DNA of 64,000 nucleotides. It comes from Virgibacillus profundi. Lineage in GTDB: Bacteria; Bacillota; Bacilli; Bacillales; Amphibacillaceae. Shown one piece after another: positions 26,542-40,907 of this stretch. Location of the stretch: NCBI RefSeq assembly GCF_002287375.1, contig NZ_NPOA01000017.1, positions 1-64,000 of the forward strand, read 5' to 3'. The notes under the pieces are model-generated. The model was not told the origin of the DNA. It did not search any database and saw nothing but the letters and a program-made list of their open reading frames with translations. How positions within the stretch are numbered: the stretch's first letter is position 1; the number at the start of each line of letters is the position of its first letter. The translations under genes were made by a program, and so were the position numbers.

Positions 26542-26724
26542 TTAAACTTCTTTTACCGAAATTAAATGGGATACTTTGTTAACCATACCACGGATGGCAG
26601 GAGTATCTTCAAGAACTACGGATTGACGAATTTTTTTAAGTCCTAATGCTTGAACAGTTTTTCGTTGTAAATCTTTTCCACCGATAACACTGCGTGTGAG
26701 GGTGATTTCTAATTTTTTAGACAT
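26542..26724 (-). CDS. rpmD: 50S ribosomal protein L30
   Basis: The 60-aa protein begins [17 protein letters not shown], with the typical [20 protein letters not shown] helix and end. Length matches bacterial L30. It is placed between rpsE and rplO with short spacers. Confidence 0.97.
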   Translation of the reverse strand: MSKKLEITLTRSVIGGKDLQRKTVQALGLKKIRQSVVLEDTPAIRGMVNKVSHLISVKEV

Positions 26725-26736
26725 AGTTTTCCCTCC

Positions 26737-27240
26737 TTATCCTAACAGTTCTTCTACAGACTTTCCACGTAGTTTAGCTACGTCTTCTGCACGCTTTAAG
26801 TTTGATAAACCATTTAATGTTGCACGAATCATATTAATTGGTGTATTAGATCCCAGTGATTTCGTTAAAATATCACCAACACCTGCAAGTTCAAGAATTG
26901 CACGAACCGGACCACCGGAGATAACTCCAGTACCTTCTGCAGCAGGCTTCATTAATACGTTACCAGAACCAAATCTGCCATGAATTTCATGTGGAATTGT
27001 AGTTCCGACGATTGGTACAGTAATTAAATTTTTCTTTGCATCATCAACTGCTTTTTTAATTGCTTCAGGTACTTCCTGTGCTTTTCCTGTACCAAAGCCT
27101 ACATGACCATTTTTGTCTCCAACTACTACCAAAGCCGCAAAGCGGAAACGACGTCCACCTTTAACCACTTTCGCAACACGGTTGATCGTAACAACACGTT
27201 CTTCAAGATCTAATTTGTTTGGATCCATGTTTGTATTCAT
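26737..27240 (-). CDS. rpsE: 30S ribosomal protein S5
   Basis: The 167-aa S5 has the dsRNA-binding N-terminal fold ([20 protein letters not shown]) and the conserved [20 protein letters not shown] and [12 protein letters not shown] segments. It helps decoding accuracy near the mRNA entry. GGAGGG is 6 nt before the ATG. Confidence 0.98.
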   Translation of the reverse strand: MNTNMDPNKLDLEERVVTINRVAKVVKGGRRFRFAALVVVGDKNGHVGFGTGKAQEVPEAIKKAVDDAKKNLITVPIVGTTIPHEIHGRFGSGNVLMKPAAEGTGVISGGPVRAILELAGVGDILTKSLGSNTPINMIRATLNGLSNLKRAEDVAKLRGKSVEELLG

Positions 27241-27260
27241 GTATGTCCCTCCTTTATCGA

Positions 27261-27623
27261 TTAAAATTCAAGACCTGCTTCTCTTGCAGCGTCTGCCAAT
27301 GCTTTTACACGTCCATGATAAAGGTAGCCTCCACGGTCGAATACAACCGATTTGTAACCTTTATCCTGGGCACGTTTAGCGATCATTTCTCCGACTTGTT
27401 TAGCTGCATCTACATTTTTAGTTGAATCCACATTGATATCAGTATCTTTCGTAGAAGCACTTGCCAATGTAGTACCGTTATTATCATTAATTAATTGTAC
27501 ATAGATGTGATTATTTGAACGAAACACGTTTAAACGAGGACGCTCAGCTGTTCCAAAAAGATTTTTACGAACGCGCGCATGTCTCTTTTTCCGTGTACCA
27601 TTTCTGTCAGGCTTTGTGATCAT
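27261..27623 (-). CDS. rplR: 50S ribosomal protein L18
   Basis: At 120 aa it has the basic N-terminal arm ([20 protein letters not shown]) and [20 protein letters not shown] end. L18 binds 5S rRNA. It lies 20 bp upstream of rpsE in the spc operon. Confidence 0.98.
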   Translation of the reverse strand: MITKPDRNGTRKKRHARVRKNLFGTAERPRLNVFRSNNHIYVQLINDNNGTTLASASTKDTDINVDSTKNVDAAKQVGEMIAKRAQDKGYKSVVFDRGGYLYHGRVKALADAAREAGLEF

Positions 27624-27656
27624 CTAGGTCACTCCTTTCTGCTCCCTAACTAACCC

Positions 27657-28193
27657 TTACTTAGCAGTTTTACCTTCTTTACGACGTACATATTCGCTAG
27701 TATAACGAATACCTTTACCTTTATATGGCTCTGGTGGTCTGATTGCTCTGATATTTGCAGCAATTGCACCAACTAATTCTTTATCAATACCTTTGACGAT
27801 TACTTGTGTGTTTTTAGGAACATCGATTTCGATACCATCGATTGGATCGATTTCAATCGGATGTGAATAACCTGCGTTAACCACAAGTTTATTGCCTTGC
27901 TTTTGTGCACGATATCCGACACCAATAATTTCAAGGGATTTCTCAAAACCTTTGCTCACTCCTTCAACCATATTGAAGATCAGACTACGAGTTGTACCAT
28001 GCAATCCGCGATGTTCTTTATGGTTACTTGGACGCTCTAAGGTAATAACATTATCTTCAATATTAACTTTTATATCCTGGTGTAACTCTCTGCTTAATTC
28101 GCCTTTTGGCCCTTTAACAGAAACAGTATTACCATCTTGTTTTACTTCTACACCTTGTGGAATTTCAATTGGTTTAAGTCCTATACGAGACAT
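27657..28193 (-). CDS. rplF: 50S ribosomal protein L6
   Basis: The 178-aa protein has two L6 domains and the C-terminal signature [11 protein letters not shown]. The ATG at 28193 ([12 protein letters not shown]) is chosen: AGGAGG is 8 nt away, while the GTG at 28202 lies inside that site. It is near the GTPase-associated region. Confidence 0.97.
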   Translation of the reverse strand: MSRIGLKPIEIPQGVEVKQDGNTVSVKGPKGELSRELHQDIKVNIEDNVITLERPSNHKEHRGLHGTTRSLIFNMVEGVSKGFEKSLEIIGVGYRAQKQGNKLVVNAGYSHPIEIDPIDGIEIDVPKNTQVIVKGIDKELVGAIAANIRAIRPPEPYKGKGIRYTSEYVRRKEGKTAK

Positions 28194-28223
28194 TTCATGC
28201 ACCTCCTCATCAAAAAATGTTAA

Positions 28224-28622
28224 TTACCAAACATATGCTAGAACTTCGCCGCCAACAGCCTGAGAACGTGCTTCTTTGTCAGATAACACACCTTGTGATG
28301 TTGATACGATTGCGATACCCAAGCCATTAAGTACGCGTGGTACTTCAGTAGCTTTTGCATAAACACGCAGTCCTGGTTTACTGATACGTTTGATACCTGT
28401 AATCACTCGATCTTCATTTACACCGTACTTAAGGAAAATACGCAGAATACCTTGTTTGTTATCTTCAACAAATTCATAATCAGAAACAAAACCTTCTCGT
28501 TTCAAGATATCAGCGATCTCTTTTTTCATTTTTGAAGCCGGAAGCTCTAATTTCTCATGTTTAACCATGTTAGCATTACGAATACGAGTAAGCATATCTG
28601 CGATTGGATCTGTCATAACCAT
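28224..28622 (-). CDS. rpsH: 30S ribosomal protein S8
   Basis: The 132-aa S8 begins [16 protein letters not shown] as in B. subtilis, with AGGAGG 9 nt upstream. The conserved end [20 protein letters not shown] precedes LAYVW. S8 is an early 16S-binding protein and often the translational regulator of the spc operon in other bacteria. Confidence 0.98.
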   Translation of the reverse strand: MVMTDPIADMLTRIRNANMVKHEKLELPASKMKKEIADILKREGFVSDYEFVEDNKQGILRIFLKYGVNEDRVITGIKRISKPGLRVYAKATEVPRVLNGLGIAIVSTSQGVLSDKEARSQAVGGEVLAYVW

Positions 28623-28651
28623 TACTAATTACCTCCTTCCCAAATCGGGGT

Positions 28652-29405
<754 letters not shown>

Positions 29406-29431
29406 CATGTCGCCCTCCTTTCGCTTAAAAA

Positions 29432-29743
29432 TTATTTATCTAATGCTTCACCGGATTTTTTAGCGATGCGGACTTTCTTTCCATCACGTTCTTCATATCC
29501 AACGCGTGTTGGCTCACCGGATTTAGGATCAATTGGCATTACATTAGAAACATGGATTGCTGCTTCCTGGTTAAGGATTCCACCTTGTGGATTTTCCTGT
29601 GAAGGTTTTGCGTGTTTTTTGATCATGTTAATTCCTTCTACAAGAACGCGATCCTTTTTTGGATATGCTTCTAAAATATTACCTTGTTTACCACGGTCTT
29701 TACCGGATATTACTTTGACTTTATCACCTTTTTTTACATGCAT
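29432..29743 (-). CDS. rplX: 50S ribosomal protein L24
   Basis: The 103-aa protein has the KOW motif at its start ([19 protein letters not shown]) and conserved [18 protein letters not shown]. It initiates 50S assembly near the exit tunnel. GGAGGTGCG is upstream. Confidence 0.98.
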   Translation of the reverse strand: MHVKKGDKVKVISGKDRGKQGNILEAYPKKDRVLVEGINMIKKHAKPSQENPQGGILNQEAAIHVSNVMPIDPKSGEPTRVGYEERDGKKVRIAKKSGEALDK

Positions 29744-29781
29744 GCTTGACGCACCTCCTTAACAAGGCTTTTCATAACGAC

Positions 29782-30177
<396 letters not shown>

Positions 30178-30193
30178 CTAAAGCGAACTTTCA

Positions 30194-30457
30194 TTATATA
30201 ATTACCGATTCTTCTACGATTTCAACTAGGCGAAAACGTTTCGTTGCTGATAGCGGACGAGTTTCCATAATACGAACAACGTCACCTTGCTTAGCTTGAT
30301 TGTTTTCATCATGTGTTTTTAATTTCTTTGAGTACTTAACACGTTTTCCATATAATTTATGGAATTTGTATGTTTCTACTACAACAGTAATTGTTTTATC
30401 CATTTTGTCAGATACGACACGGCCTGTATATTCTTTACGATTATTACGTTCAGACAT
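30194..30457 (-). CDS. rpsQ: 30S ribosomal protein S17
   Basis: The 87-aa protein contains [18 protein letters not shown] and the [20 protein letters not shown] signature. It binds the 5' domain of 16S rRNA. It follows rpmC by 25 bp. Confidence 0.98.
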   Translation of the reverse strand: MSERNNRKEYTGRVVSDKMDKTITVVVETYKFHKLYGKRVKYSKKLKTHDENNQAKQGDVVRIMETRPLSATKRFRLVEIVEESVII

Positions 30458-30482
30458 TTTGAGGCTAACCTCCTCTCAGGTT

Positions 30483-30683
30483 CTAGTTATTTACGCTTAG
30501 TTCACGTTGACGCACAACAGTTTTCATACGAGCAATAGCTTTTCTTACTTCACGAATACGTGCAGTGTTCTCAAGTTGACCAGTTGCAAGTTGGAAGCGT
30601 AAATTAAATAGTTCTTCTTTTAATGTTTTTACTTTTTGTTCAATTTCGGCAGTGGTTAGTTCTCTGATTTCATTAGCCTTCAT
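30483..30683 (-). CDS. rpmC: 50S ribosomal protein L29
   Basis: The 66-aa helical-hairpin protein begins [18 protein letters not shown] and includes [20 protein letters not shown]. The ATG at 30683 overlaps the rplP stop by 11 bp, with GGTGGT 7 nt upstream. The longer frame from 30698 is rejected. L29 sits at the tunnel exit. Confidence 0.96.
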   Translation of the reverse strand: MKANEIRELTTAEIEQKVKTLKEELFNLRFQLATGQLENTARIREVRKAIARMKTVVRQRELSVNN

Positions 30684-31107
30684 TGATTTCACCACCAATT
30701 TCTTCGCGTTTTACAAATTTAGTTTTGATCGGTAGTTTATGAGAAGCAAGACGTAAAGCTTCACGTGCAACTTCCTCTTCCACACCTGCGATCTCAAACA
30801 AAATTTTTCCTGGTTTTACTACTGCTACCCATCCTTCAGGTGCACCTTTACCGGAACCCATTCGAACTTCAAGGGGTTTTGCAGTGTATGGTTTGTCCGG
30901 GAAAATTTTAATCCAAACTTTACCGCCACGTTTCATGAAACGAGTCATTGCAATACGTGCAGCCTCTATTTGACGACTTGTAATCCACGAAGCTTCTGTT
31001 GCTTGCAGACCATATTCACCAAAAGCTACTGTAGTACCACCTTTTGCTTGGCCTCTCATTTTACCACGATGTTGTCTACGATATTTAACACGTTTAGGCA
31101 TTAACAT
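30673..31107 (-). CDS. rplP: 50S ribosomal protein L16
   Basis: The 144-aa protein begins [19 protein letters not shown] and has the conserved [20 protein letters not shown]16 shapes the A-site tRNA elbow and is a late assembly protein. GGGGG is 9 nt before the ATG. Confidence 0.98.
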   Translation of the reverse strand: MLMPKRVKYRRQHRGKMRGQAKGGTTVAFGEYGLQATEASWITSRQIEAARIAMTRFMKRGGKVWIKIFPDKPYTAKPLEVRMGSGKGAPEGWVAVVKPGKILFEIAGVEEEVAREALRLASHKLPIKTKFVKREEIGGEINEG

Positions 31108-31125
31108 AACACGTTGCCCCCTTCC

Positions 31126-31767
31126 TTATTTGTTGTTTTTAGTTGGAAGGACTTCTCCACGATAGATCCACACTTTAACACCTAATTTACCATAAGTAGT
31201 ATCAGCTTCTGCTGTACCATAGTCAATGTCAGCACGTAATGTGTGTAGTGGTACTGTTCCTTCACTGTAATGTTCCGCACGAGCGATATCTGCTCCGCCA
31301 AGACGTCCGGATACTTGAGTTTTAATTCCTTTCGCCCCACCGCGCATTGTACGTTGGATTGCTTGTTTTTGAGCACGACGGAATGAAACACGATTTTCTA
31401 ATTGACGAGCAATATTATCAGCAACTAATTTTGCGTTAAGATCTACTTTTTTGATTTCAACGATATTAATGTGAACACGTTTGCCTGTCAGGCTATTTAA
31501 TGATTTACGCAAGGCTTCTACTTCAGAACCACCCTTACCAATTACCATGCCCGGTTTTCCAGTATGAATAGTGATATTTACACGGTTTGCTGCACGTTCA
31601 ATTTCAATCGAAGAAACAGCAGCTATCGATAAGCGGTTTTCAAGATATTCTCTGATTTTAATATCTTCGTGTAGTAAGTCTGCATAGTCTTTGCCGGCGT
31701 ACCATTTAGACTCCCAGTCTTTAATGACTCCTATGCGAAGACCTGTTGGATTTACTTTTTGACCCAC
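31126..31767 (-). CDS. rpsC: 30S ribosomal protein S3
   Basis: The 213-aa S3 has the KH domain ([19 protein letters not shown]) and the C-terminal [20 protein letters not shown] signature. It lines the mRNA entry channel. It is 3 bp after rplV, indicating tight coupling. Confidence 0.98.
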   Translation of the reverse strand: MGQKVNPTGLRIGVIKDWESKWYAGKDYADLLHEDIKIREYLENRLSIAAVSSIEIERAANRVNITIHTGKPGMVIGKGGSEVEALRKSLNSLTGKRVHINIVEIKKVDLNAKLVADNIARQLENRVSFRRAQKQAIQRTMRGGAKGIKTQVSGRLGGADIARAEHYSEGTVPLHTLRADIDYGTAEADTTYGKLGVKVWIYRGEVLPTKNNK

Positions 31768-31770
31768 TGA

Positions 31771-32112
31771 CTATCCCTCCTTTTTTTCTGTTACAACCAC
31801 TGTGATGTGGCTTGTGCGTTTATTTATTTTACTTGCACGTCCTTGTGCACGTGGACGGAAACGTTTCAATGTAGCACCTTCATTTACAAATGCTTCAGAA
31901 ATCACTAGGTTATCCGGATCCATTTCATAGTTATGTTCTGCGTTTGCGATTGCAGACTTCAAAACTTTTTCTATGACTGGAGAAGCACCACGTTGTGTGT
32001 GGTTTAGTATTGCTACTGCTTCACCAACGTTTTTTCCTCGAATCAGATCAACGACTAATCGTACTTTACGAGGAGCAATACGAACCGATTTTGCAATGGC
32101 TTTTGCTTGCAT
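31771..32112 (-). CDS. rplV: 50S ribosomal protein L22
   Basis: The 113-aa protein has the beta-hairpin loop region that reaches the exit tunnel ([18 protein letters not shown]). The macrolide-relevant loop shows no obvious insertion or deletion. It lies in S10-operon order. Confidence 0.98.
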   Translation of the reverse strand: MQAKAIAKSVRIAPRKVRLVVDLIRGKNVGEAVAILNHTQRGASPVIEKVLKSAIANAEHNYEMDPDNLVISEAFVNEGATLKRFRPRAQGRASKINKRTSHITVVVTEKKEG

Positions 32113-32130
32113 TCTATAGTCCTCCTCTCA

Positions 32131-32409
32131 TTAGCGTTTTGTTCTCTTATCGTCACCAGCGTGCCCTTTGTACGTACGGGTTGGCGCGAATTCACCTAAT
32201 TTATGTCCTACCATGTCTTCTGTAATATAAACCGGAACGTGTTTACGTCCATCATATACAGCAACTGTGTGACCAATAAAAGTAGGGAAAATTGTCGAAC
32301 GACGAGACCAGGTTTTTATAACTTGCTTTTTGTCTGTTTCGTTTAGTGTTTCGATTTTTGACAATAGATGGTCATCTGCAAAAGGTCCTTTTTTCAAACT
32401 ACGACCCAT
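32131..32409 (-). CDS. rpsS: 30S ribosomal protein S19
   Basis: The 92-aa protein begins [16 protein letters not shown], with the typical [17 protein letters not shown]. The longer frame to 32457 is rejected because AGGAGG sits 7-8 nt before the ATG at 32409. Confidence 0.98.
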   Translation of the reverse strand: MGRSLKKGPFADDHLLSKIETLNETDKKQVIKTWSRRSTIFPTFIGHTVAVYDGRKHVPVYITEDMVGHKLGEFAPTRTYKGHAGDDKRTKR

Positions 32410-32466
32410 GGATAAACCTCCTTTCGAAGTTAAGTGACGGGCGTTAATTCCCGCCATACATTCACA

Positions 32467-33297
32467 TTATTTTTTACGTTTACGAACGATATATTTATTT
32501 GATGGTTTGTTACGCTCACGTGTTTTAAGACCAAGTGTTGGTTTACCCCATGGTGACATAGGTGATTTACGTCCGATTGGAGCGCGTCCTTCACCACCAC
32601 CGTGCGGGTGATCATTAGGGTTCATAACAGATCCGCGTACTGTAGGTCTTTTACCCATCCAGCGGGAGCGACCTGCTTTACCAATACGAATCAGTTCATG
32701 TTCGATATTTCCAACCTGACCTACTGTTGCGCGGCAAGTTGTCAAAATCAAACGAACTTCACCTGAAGCCATACGAACTAATGTGTATTTTTCCTCACGT
32801 CCAAGAATTTGTGCTTCTGCACCAGCTGAACGTGCAAGTTGACCTCCACGCCCTGGTTTCAATTCTACATTATGAACAATTGTACCAACAGGAATATTAG
32901 CAAGTGGAAGTGCGTTACCTAATTTGATATCCGCATTCTCTCCAGATTCAATTTTTTGTCCTACTTTAAGTCCTTTCGGAGCTAAAATATAACGTTTTTC
33001 TCCATCAGCGTAATGAATTAAAGCAATATTAGCTGAACGATTTGGATCATATTCGATCGTGGCAACGTGTCCTGGTATACCATCTTTATCACGTTTAAAG
33101 TCGATAATACGGTATTGACGCTTATGGCCACCACCATGATGACGAACAGTTAACTTCCCTTGGTTATTACGTCCGCCACGCTTAAATAGCGGGCTTAGCA
33201 AAGTTTTTTCAGGAGTGTCCGTAGTTATATCTGCAAAGTCAGATGAAGACATATTACGTCTGCCATTTGATGTTGCTCTGAATTTTTTAATCGCCAT
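32467..33297 (-). CDS. rplB: 50S ribosomal protein L2
   Basis: The 276-aa protein contains the peptidyl-transferase-associated segment [20 protein letters not shown] and the RNA-binding core [15 protein letters not shown]. The start [10 protein letters not shown] at 33297 has GGAGGG upstream; a start at 33315 is less likely. Confidence 0.98.
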   Translation of the reverse strand: MAIKKFRATSNGRRNMSSSDFADITTDTPEKTLLSPLFKRGGRNNQGKLTVRHHGGGHKRQYRIIDFKRDKDGIPGHVATIEYDPNRSANIALIHYADGEKRYILAPKGLKVGQKIESGENADIKLGNALPLANIPVGTIVHNVELKPGRGGQLARSAGAEAQILGREEKYTLVRMASGEVRLILTTCRATVGQVGNIEHELIRIGKAGRSRWMGKRPTVRGSVMNPNDHPHGGGEGRAPIGRKSPMSPWGKPTLGLKTRERNKPSNKYIVRKRKK

Positions 33298-33325
33298 CTT
33301 GTTTCCCTCCTTCACTTACTTTTTC

Positions 33326-33613
33326 TTAGCCTTCAAAGATATCGAGTTCTTTACTATCTTGAGAAAGCTGAACGATAGCTTTTTTGCGATCTGAGCGGTA
33401 TCCACCGTAACGTCCCATTCGCTTGAATTTACCTTTAAGGTTCATTGTGTTTACTTTTTCAACTTTTACACCAAAAACTAATTCAACAGCATCTTTGATC
33501 TCTGATTTGTTCGCTTTCGGATATACTTCAAACGTATATTTTTTCTCTGCCATTAAGTCAGCGGAATTCTCCGTGATGACAGGGCGCTTTATAATATCAC
33601 GTGGGTCTTTCAT
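33326..33613 (-). CDS. rplW: 50S ribosomal protein L23
   Basis: The 95-aa protein begins [17 protein letters not shown] and has the [18 protein letters not shown] loop. L23 is the docking site for trigger factor and SRP at the tunnel exit. The ATG overlaps the rplD stop by one base. Confidence 0.98.
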   Translation of the reverse strand: MKDPRDIIKRPVITENSADLMAEKKYTFEVYPKANKSEIKDAVELVFGVKVEKVNTMNLKGKFKRMGRYGGYRSDRKKAIVQLSQDSKELDIFEG

Positions 33614-34236
33614 TATGCAAGCACCTCCCCTGCTTTTTCAGCTGCATCCTTCAAAATGATCAGCTTGTCATGCGAAAGCAAGTCTAGTACGTTCAATTCA
33701 TCAACAGCAAGTACTTTTACTGATTGAAGGTTATTTGCTGAACGAACGATTGTCTCATTTTTCTCAGCAGTTACGATTAATGCTTTTGAATCAACGTTCA
33801 GTGCATTTAACATTGCTACAACTTCTTTAGTTTTAGGGATATCTAACGCGATACTATCTAAAACTACTAAGTTTTCTTCCTTCACTTTAGAAGAAAGTGC
33901 AGATTTAATTGCTAAACGACGTACTTTCTTTGGTAATTTGTAGCTGTAGCTGCGTGGTGTCGGCCCAAAAACAGTTCCGCCGCCAACCCATTGTGGTGAA
34001 CGAATAGAACCTTGACGTGCACGACCAGTTCCTTTTTGACGCCATGGTTTACGACCACCACCACGTACTTCAGAACGAGTTTTAACAGCGTGAGTTCCTT
34101 GGCGCATTGATGCACGTTGCATAACTACCGCTTCATGTAAAACATGATTGTTAGGCTCAATACCGAAAACAGAATCATTTAATTCCACATCGCCGGCTTG
34201 AGTTCCGTCTTGTTTTAATAGTGCTACTTTAGTCAT
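33613..34236 (-). CDS. rplD: 50S ribosomal protein L4
   Basis: The 207-aa protein has the tunnel loop region ([20 protein letters not shown]) followed by the [13 protein letters not shown] stretch. In some bacteria L4 regulates the S10 operon; this is not demonstrated here. The macrolide-resistance loop appears wild-type. Confidence 0.98.
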   Translation of the reverse strand: MTKVALLKQDGTQAGDVELNDSVFGIEPNNHVLHEAVVMQRASMRQGTHAVKTRSEVRGGGRKPWRQKGTGRARQGSIRSPQWVGGGTVFGPTPRSYSYKLPKKVRRLAIKSALSSKVKEENLVVLDSIALDIPKTKEVVAMLNALNVDSKALIVTAEKNETIVRSANNLQSVKVLAVDELNVLDLLSHDKLIILKDAAEKAGEVLA

Positions 34237-34262
34237 GACATATCCTCCCTTCGTGTATATGA

Positions 34263-34895
34263 TTAGTTAGACTTGATTGCACTCGTGATTTTTACGAATG
34301 ATTTTTTCGCACCAGGAACATTACCTTTAACTAAAAGTAGATTTTTTTCTGTATCTACATTTACAACTTCAAGGTTTTGAATAGTTACTTGTTCAGCACC
34401 CATTTGCCCTGGTAATTTTTTACCTTTAAATACTTTTGCCGGATCGGCCGCCATACCCATTGAACCTGCACTTCTGTGAAAGTGAGAACCGTGGGAAGAT
34501 GGACCGCGCTGTTGATTGTGACGCTTGATTGCACCTTGGAACCCTTTACCTTTAGAAGTTCCTGTTACATCAATTTTGTCTCCAGCCTGAAAAACATCAA
34601 CGCTAACTTCTTGACCAACTTCATATTCATCAAGCTTTGCGTTACGGATTTCACGAACGTAGCGCTTAGGAGCTGTGCTTGCTTTTTCAGCATGACCTTT
34701 GCTCGCTTTATTAGTACGTGATTCCTTTTTATCTGCAAAACCGATTTGTAGTGCTTCATAGCCATCATTTTCCAATGTTCTTTTTTGCAAGACTACGTTT
34801 GGCTCAGCTTGAATAACAGTAACAGGGACTAACTCTCCAGATTCTGAAAACAACTGAGTCATGCCGATTTTACGACCTAAGATTCCTTTCGTCAT
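34263..34895 (-). CDS. rplC: 50S ribosomal protein L3
   Basis: The 210-aa protein begins [18 protein letters not shown] and carries the extension [15 protein letters not shown] towards the peptidyl-transferase centre. It is the second gene of the S10 operon, 31 bp after rpsJ. Confidence 0.98.
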   Translation of the reverse strand: MTKGILGRKIGMTQLFSESGELVPVTVIQAEPNVVLQKRTLENDGYEALQIGFADKKESRTNKASKGHAEKASTAPKRYVREIRNAKLDEYEVGQEVSVDVFQAGDKIDVTGTSKGKGFQGAIKRHNQQRGPSSHGSHFHRSAGSMGMAADPAKVFKGKKLPGQMGAEQVTIQNLEVVNVDTEKNLLLVKGNVPGAKKSFVKITSAIKSN

Positions 34896-34926
34896 CCGTT
34901 ACACCTCCTATAGTAAAACAATTATT

Positions 34927-35430
<504 letters not shown>

Positions 35431-35436
35431 CTATGT

Positions 35437-35465
35437 ATTATACTTACTTTTCCTAGTGATTGCAA
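35437..35465 (-). promoter_or_regulatory. S10 operon promoter, distal
   Basis: TTGCAA (35460-35465), 17 bp, perfect TATAAT (35437-35442) on the minus strand, 72 bp upstream of the proximal promoter. It has the stronger -10 of the pair. Confidence 0.7.
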
Positions 35466-35619
35466 GGGGTCCCGAGAACTTTTTTTATTACAAAAGTAAG
35501 TATATAATATTTAAGCTTCACGAGCCTAGAAAAGTAACCTCCAGCATAGTGTTAAGGCGAAGTCGACTTCCGTAACCTGTATATTCATTGGAATCATACA
35601 TCTATATTTACTGCGATCT

Positions 35620-35830
35620 CTTCTATTTGACCGTTTGCATGTGGGTTGGTTCTATTTGGGCGTAGAGAGGCGTTCCATGCGACCATTTGTATCTGACTTT
35701 CATCTGTTTGGGCACAGAGAGAGGTTCTATGCGACCGTTCGCAACTATTTTCGGTCTCATCGGGCGAATAAACGCTCTGATGGACAGCCCGCACCTGCCA
35801 TCACTAATAATTACGTCGCACTTTACATCT
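35620..35830. repeat. Array of ~52-bp repeats (family A, locus 3)
   Basis: Units start at 35624, 35676, 35728 and (partial) 35779, a period of 52, 52 and 51 bp. Blocks such as TATGCGACCGTTCGCA and TGTTTGGGCACAGAGAG match loci 1 and 2 in the same orientation. Unlike them, the conserved AAAGTGCGACGT box lies on the right, inverted (ACGTCGCACTTT at 35812-35823). The rest of the tuf-rpsJ gap (35470-35620) holds no recognisable feature. Confidence 0.85.
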
Positions 35831-35890
35831 GTTGTAGCAAATTCATCAACTCTTTTAGACGGGGCAAGTGATAGCAGTCCCAATCTTTAA

Positions 35891-35930
35891 GAAAAAAAAT
35901 AAAACAGACAGCGTCGTCACGCTGTCTGTT
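35891..35930 (-). terminator. Terminator after tuf
   Basis: A perfect 11-bp stem ACAGACAGCGT/ACGCTGTCTGT with a 4-nt loop is followed on the minus strand by TTTATTTTTTTT. Confidence 0.93.
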
Positions 35931-35945
35931 TCTTTATAATCTTAA

Positions 35946-37136
<1,191 letters not shown>

Positions 37137-37229
37137 TTATAGTTCCTCCTTTAAATAAATAAAAGTGTTTTATATTTTATGTTTAGCCAAGAAATAACAT
37201 TTATTATTATTTCTCAGCCTTTATTAAAA

Positions 37230-37258
37230 GTTATACTTTAGATTTAATAAAAAATCAA
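37230..37258 (-). promoter_or_regulatory. Likely tuf promoter
   Basis: TTGATT (37253-37258), 17 bp, TATAAC (37230-37235) on the minus strand, immediately after the fusA stop codon. It would allow extra EF-Tu synthesis. Confidence 0.5.
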
Positions 37259-39337
37259 TTATTCACCAGAATTTTTCTTGATAATTTCTTCGGAGATGCT
37301 TTTTGGCACTTCCTCATAATGATCAAAATACATAGTGAAAACTCCGCGTCCCTGTGTGTTTGAACGTAATGCAGTAGCATAACCAAACATTTCGGATAGT
37401 GGTACAAAGCCTTTAACGACTTGCGCTGTACCACGAGCTTCCATACCGTCAACGCGGCCACGGCGTGAAGTTACATCACCCATAATGTCACCCATATATT
37501 CTTCCGGAATAATGATTTCAACTTTCATCATTGGTTCAAGCAAAACAGGATTACATTTGTTCTTCGCTGCTTTTAATGCCATAGAACCAGCTATTTTAAA
37601 TGCCATCTCATTCGAGTCAACATCATGGTAGGTCCCATCATATAATGTTGCTTTTAAATCTATAAGTGGATAACCAGCTAACACACCATTCTCAGTAGAT
37701 TCTTTAATACCTGCTTCTACAGAAGGAATGTATTCACGCGGTACTGCCCCACCAACGATTTTGTTTACAAATTCAAAGCCAGCACCTTCTTCGTTTGGCT
37801 CAAATTTAACCCAAACGTGTCCGTATTGCCCACGACCACCTGACTGACGAACAAATTTACCTTCGACTTCAGCGCTACCGCGGAATGTTTCACGATACGC
37901 AACTTGCGGCGCACCTACATTTGCTTCTACTTTGAATTCACGTTTCAAACGATCAACAATAATATCAAGGTGAAGCTCACCCATACCGGAAATAATTGTT
38001 TGACCTGTCTCCACGTTTGTTTCTGTTTTAAAAGTTGGATCTTCTTCAGCTAACTTAGCTAAAGCAATACCCATTTTATCTTGGTCAGCTTTTGTTTTTG
38101 GTTCAATAGCAACACCAATAACCGGTTCAGGGAAATCCATCGATTCAAGAATTACGAGGTTCTTTTCATCACAAAGTGTATCCCCTGTAGAAGTATCTTT
38201 CAAACCAACTGCTGCCGCAATTTCTCCAGAATGAACGCGTGAAATTTCCTCACGTGAGTTCGCATGCATTTGCAGAATACGACCGACACGTTCACGTTTA
38301 TCTTTAACAGAGTTCTTTACGTATGAGCCGGAATCTAAAGCTCCGGAATAAACGCGGAAGAATGTTAACTTACCAACATAAGGGTCTGTCATTACTTTAA
38401 ATGCCAATGCAGAAAACGGTGCACTATCGTCTGCAGGACGACTAACTTTTTCTTCTGTGCCAGGAACGATACCTTCAATTGCTGCTACGTCCGTTGGTGC
38501 AGGCAGGTAATCAATTACGCCATCAAGGATTAATTGAACACCTTTGTTTTTAAATGCTGATCCACAAAATACAGGGTAAAATTCAACATCCAAAGTTGCT
38601 TGACGAATCGCTTTTTTCAATTCTTCGTTGGAGATTTCCTCTCCTTCTAAAAATTTCATCATAAGATCTTCATCAAGCTCAGATACAGCCTCGACTAAGC
38701 TGGCACGTAACTCTTCAGCTTTTTCTCTGTATTCTTCAGGAATTTCACGAGACTCATCTTTTGTTCCTAAGTCGTCAAGATAAAAGTGTGCTTCCATGTT
38801 GATAAGGTCAATAATTCCATTGAATTCGTCTTCAGCACCGATTGGTAACTGAACCGGATGCGCATTAGCACCCAAACGATCTTTCAATGTTCCTGTAGCA
38901 TACAGGAAGTCTGCACCGACTTTATCCATTTTGTTAACGAATACTGCTCTCGGCACACCATATGTTGTCGCTTGACGCCATACAGTTTCAGTTTGTGGTT
39001 CTACACCTGATTGTGCATCAAGAACAGTTACTGCTCCATCAAGCACACGAAGTGAACGTTCAACTTCTACAGTGAAGTCTACGTGTCCAGGTGTGTCTAT
39101 AATATTTATACGATGTTCTTTCCATGCAGCAGTTGTTGCGGCGGAAGTTATTGTAATTCCCCGTTCTTGTTCCTGCTCCATCCAGTCCATCTGTGAAGCA
39201 CCTTCATGTGTTTCACCAATTTTATGAATACGTCCTGTGTAGAAAAGAATACGCTCAGTGGTAGTGGTTTTACCTGCATCAATGTGAGCCATAATACCAA
39301 TATTACGCGTCTTTTCCAAGGAGAACTCTCTAGCCAT
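37259..39337 (-). CDS. fusA: Elongation factor G
   Basis: The 692-aa translocase has P-loop [26 protein letters not shown] and the C-terminal EF-G domains IV-V ([20 protein letters not shown] to the end). Fusidic-acid-relevant regions show no obvious alteration. It follows rpsG by 43 bp. Confidence 0.98.
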   Translation of the reverse strand: MAREFSLEKTRNIGIMAHIDAGKTTTTERILFYTGRIHKIGETHEGASQMDWMEQEQERGITITSAATTAAWKEHRINIIDTPGHVDFTVEVERSLRVLDGAVTVLDAQSGVEPQTETVWRQATTYGVPRAVFVNKMDKVGADFLYATGTLKDRLGANAHPVQLPIGAEDEFNGIIDLINMEAHFYLDDLGTKDESREIPEEYREKAEELRASLVEAVSELDEDLMMKFLEGEEISNEELKKAIRQATLDVEFYPVFCGSAFKNKGVQLILDGVIDYLPAPTDVAAIEGIVPGTEEKVSRPADDSAPFSALAFKVMTDPYVGKLTFFRVYSGALDSGSYVKNSVKDKRERVGRILQMHANSREEISRVHSGEIAAAVGLKDTSTGDTLCDEKNLVILESMDFPEPVIGVAIEPKTKADQDKMGIALAKLAEEDPTFKTETNVETGQTIISGMGELHLDIIVDRLKREFKVEANVGAPQVAYRETFRGSAEVEGKFVRQSGGRGQYGHVWVKFEPNEEGAGFEFVNKIVGGAVPREYIPSVEAGIKESTENGVLAGYPLIDLKATLYDGTYHDVDSNEMAFKIAGSMALKAAKNKCNPVLLEPMMKVEIIIPEEYMGDIMGDVTSRRGRVDGMEARGTAQVVKGFVPLSEMFGYATALRSNTQGRGVFTMYFDHYEEVPKSISEEIIKKNSGE

Positions 39338-39380
39338 GTATTCTTCTCCTTCCTCTTAAAAGCTTTTATTGGAATTTATA

Positions 39381-39851
39381 TTACCAGCGGTAGTGAGCAA
39401 ATGCTTTATTTGCTTCTGCCATTTTATGCAATTCCTCGCGTTTTTTAACAGCTGCTCCTGTGTTATTGGAAGCATCCAGAATTTCATTAGCAAGACGTTC
39501 TTCCATCGTTTTTTCTCCGCGAAGGCGTGAGTAACTTACGATATAACGAAGACCTAGTGCTTGACGGCGTTCAGGGCGAACCTCCATTGGTACTTGGTAG
39601 TTTGAACCACCAACACGGCGTGCGCGAACCTCAAGTACTGGCATAACGTTTTTCATTGCTTGTTCAAATATTTCCATAGCGTTTTGTCCGCTTCTTTGAC
39701 CAACTAGCTCAAATGCATTATAAAGAATTTTTTGTGCTTTACCCCTTTTACCATCAACCATAATCTGGTTAATTAAACGAGTTACTAATTTTGAGTTATA
39801 AAGTGGATCTGGCAAGACATCGCGTTTAGGTACTGGTCCTTTACGTGGCAT
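39381..39851 (-). CDS. rpsG: 30S ribosomal protein S7
   Basis: The 156-aa protein begins [20 protein letters not shown] and has the typical [20 protein letters not shown] beta-hairpin and C-terminal helix ending in FAHYRW. S7 nucleates assembly of the 30S head. Confidence 0.98.
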   Translation of the reverse strand: MPRKGPVPKRDVLPDPLYNSKLVTRLINQIMVDGKRGKAQKILYNAFELVGQRSGQNAMEIFEQAMKNVMPVLEVRARRVGGSNYQVPMEVRPERRQALGLRYIVSYSRLRGEKTMEERLANEILDASNNTGAAVKKREELHKMAEANKAFAHYRW

Positions 39852-39895
39852 ATGTCCCCCTCCTTTCTGTTTCTGAGTTATTTTATTAAAAAATA

Positions 39896-40309
39896 TTATT
39901 TCTTAGGTTTTTTAGTTCCATATTTAGATCGTCCTTGTCCACGACCCTCAACTCCCGCTGTATCAAGCGCTCCACGAACAATGTGATAACGCACACCAGG
40001 TAAGTCTTTTACACGGCCACCGCGAAGTAAAACAACACTGTGTTCCTGTAGATTGTGTCCAATTCCAGGGATGTATGCAGTTACTTCCATGTTGTTTGAC
40101 AAACGAACACGAGCATATTTACGAAGTGCTGAGTTCGGTTTTTTCGGCGTCAAAGTACCAACACGAGTACATACACCACGTTTTTGTGGTGAGTTTTGGT
40201 TTGTAATCTTTTTCTTAAAGCTATTGTACCCTCTGTTAAGTGCAGGAGAGTCATACTTTTTAGGTTTTCTTACACGACCTTTACGTACAAGTTGATTAAT
40301 TGTAGGCAT
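39896..40309 (-). CDS. rpsL: 30S ribosomal protein S12
   Basis: The 137-aa protein begins [12 protein letters not shown]. The streptomycin loop [17 protein letters not shown] keeps Lys, the sensitive form. GGGAGG is 8-9 nt before the ATG at 40309; the longer frame to 40330 is rejected. Confidence 0.98.
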   Translation of the reverse strand: MPTINQLVRKGRVRKPKKYDSPALNRGYNSFKKKITNQNSPQKRGVCTRVGTLTPKKPNSALRKYARVRLSNNMEVTAYIPGIGHNLQEHSVVLLRGGRVKDLPGVRYHIVRGALDTAGVEGRGQGRSKYGTKKPKK

Positions 40310-40465
40310 TGAATTTATCCTCCCTTCCAATAAAATACATGTTCAGTTTAGAATATGAAAACCGGTTACCACCTAATATTTAGGGTTATTTGTAATACCA
40401 CACATCCAGGCGGTTCATCTTTTAGCAAAAAACAAAGCTTTAGCGAATTTACTTTCGTCAAAAGC

Positions 40466-40717
40466 CTATCGTTTTATTGCCACAGTAGACGCTCCAACCT
40501 CAATGCCACAAGCAGCTCCGAGTTTTTCCATAGAATCTACCCATTCGCAAGGTATGTCTAGCTCACTTGCTAAACTAACTACCTTTTGTGTTATATTCCG
40601 GTCAGCATCACCAGCAATATACACTTCACTTATTTCACCATTATTCATGGCTTTAAGTGCTTGTTTCGTTCCGATAATAATTTGTGAATGAACCTTAGTC
40701 ACTTTATCATAAGACAT
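40466..40717 (-). CDS. L7Ae-family kink-turn RNA-binding protein (YbxF-like)
   Basis: The 83-aa protein begins MSYDKVTKVHSQIIIGTKQA and has the L7Ae/L30e signature VYIAGDADRNITQKVV and CGIEVGAST. B. subtilis YbxF binds kink-turn RNAs and is encoded between rpoC and rpsL, as here. GGAGG is 8 nt before the ATG at 40717. Confidence 0.93.
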   Translation of the reverse strand: MSYDKVTKVHSQIIIGTKQALKAMNNGEISEVYIAGDADRNITQKVVSLASELDIPCEWVDSMEKLGAACGIEVGASTVAIKR

Positions 40718-40907
40718 CCTCATATCCTCCAAAGTAAGTAACAAGCATTATCGGAAGTACCTTGAATATTCTACCACTCACATTTTTTAATGTCAATATA
40801 AAATATTACTTTTTTTAGTACTTCCGATTTTTTTTACTTGTTTAAAAATAATGTTCTGCTAAAATACTCGTTCCTTTATTCAAGTGAACAAAGCATTTCC
40901 ACATTTT

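Noticed and set aside
35594-35890. Several ORFs of 66-86 codons in the tuf-rpsJ gap
   Set aside because: They follow the 52-bp repeats on both strands, without ribosome sites.
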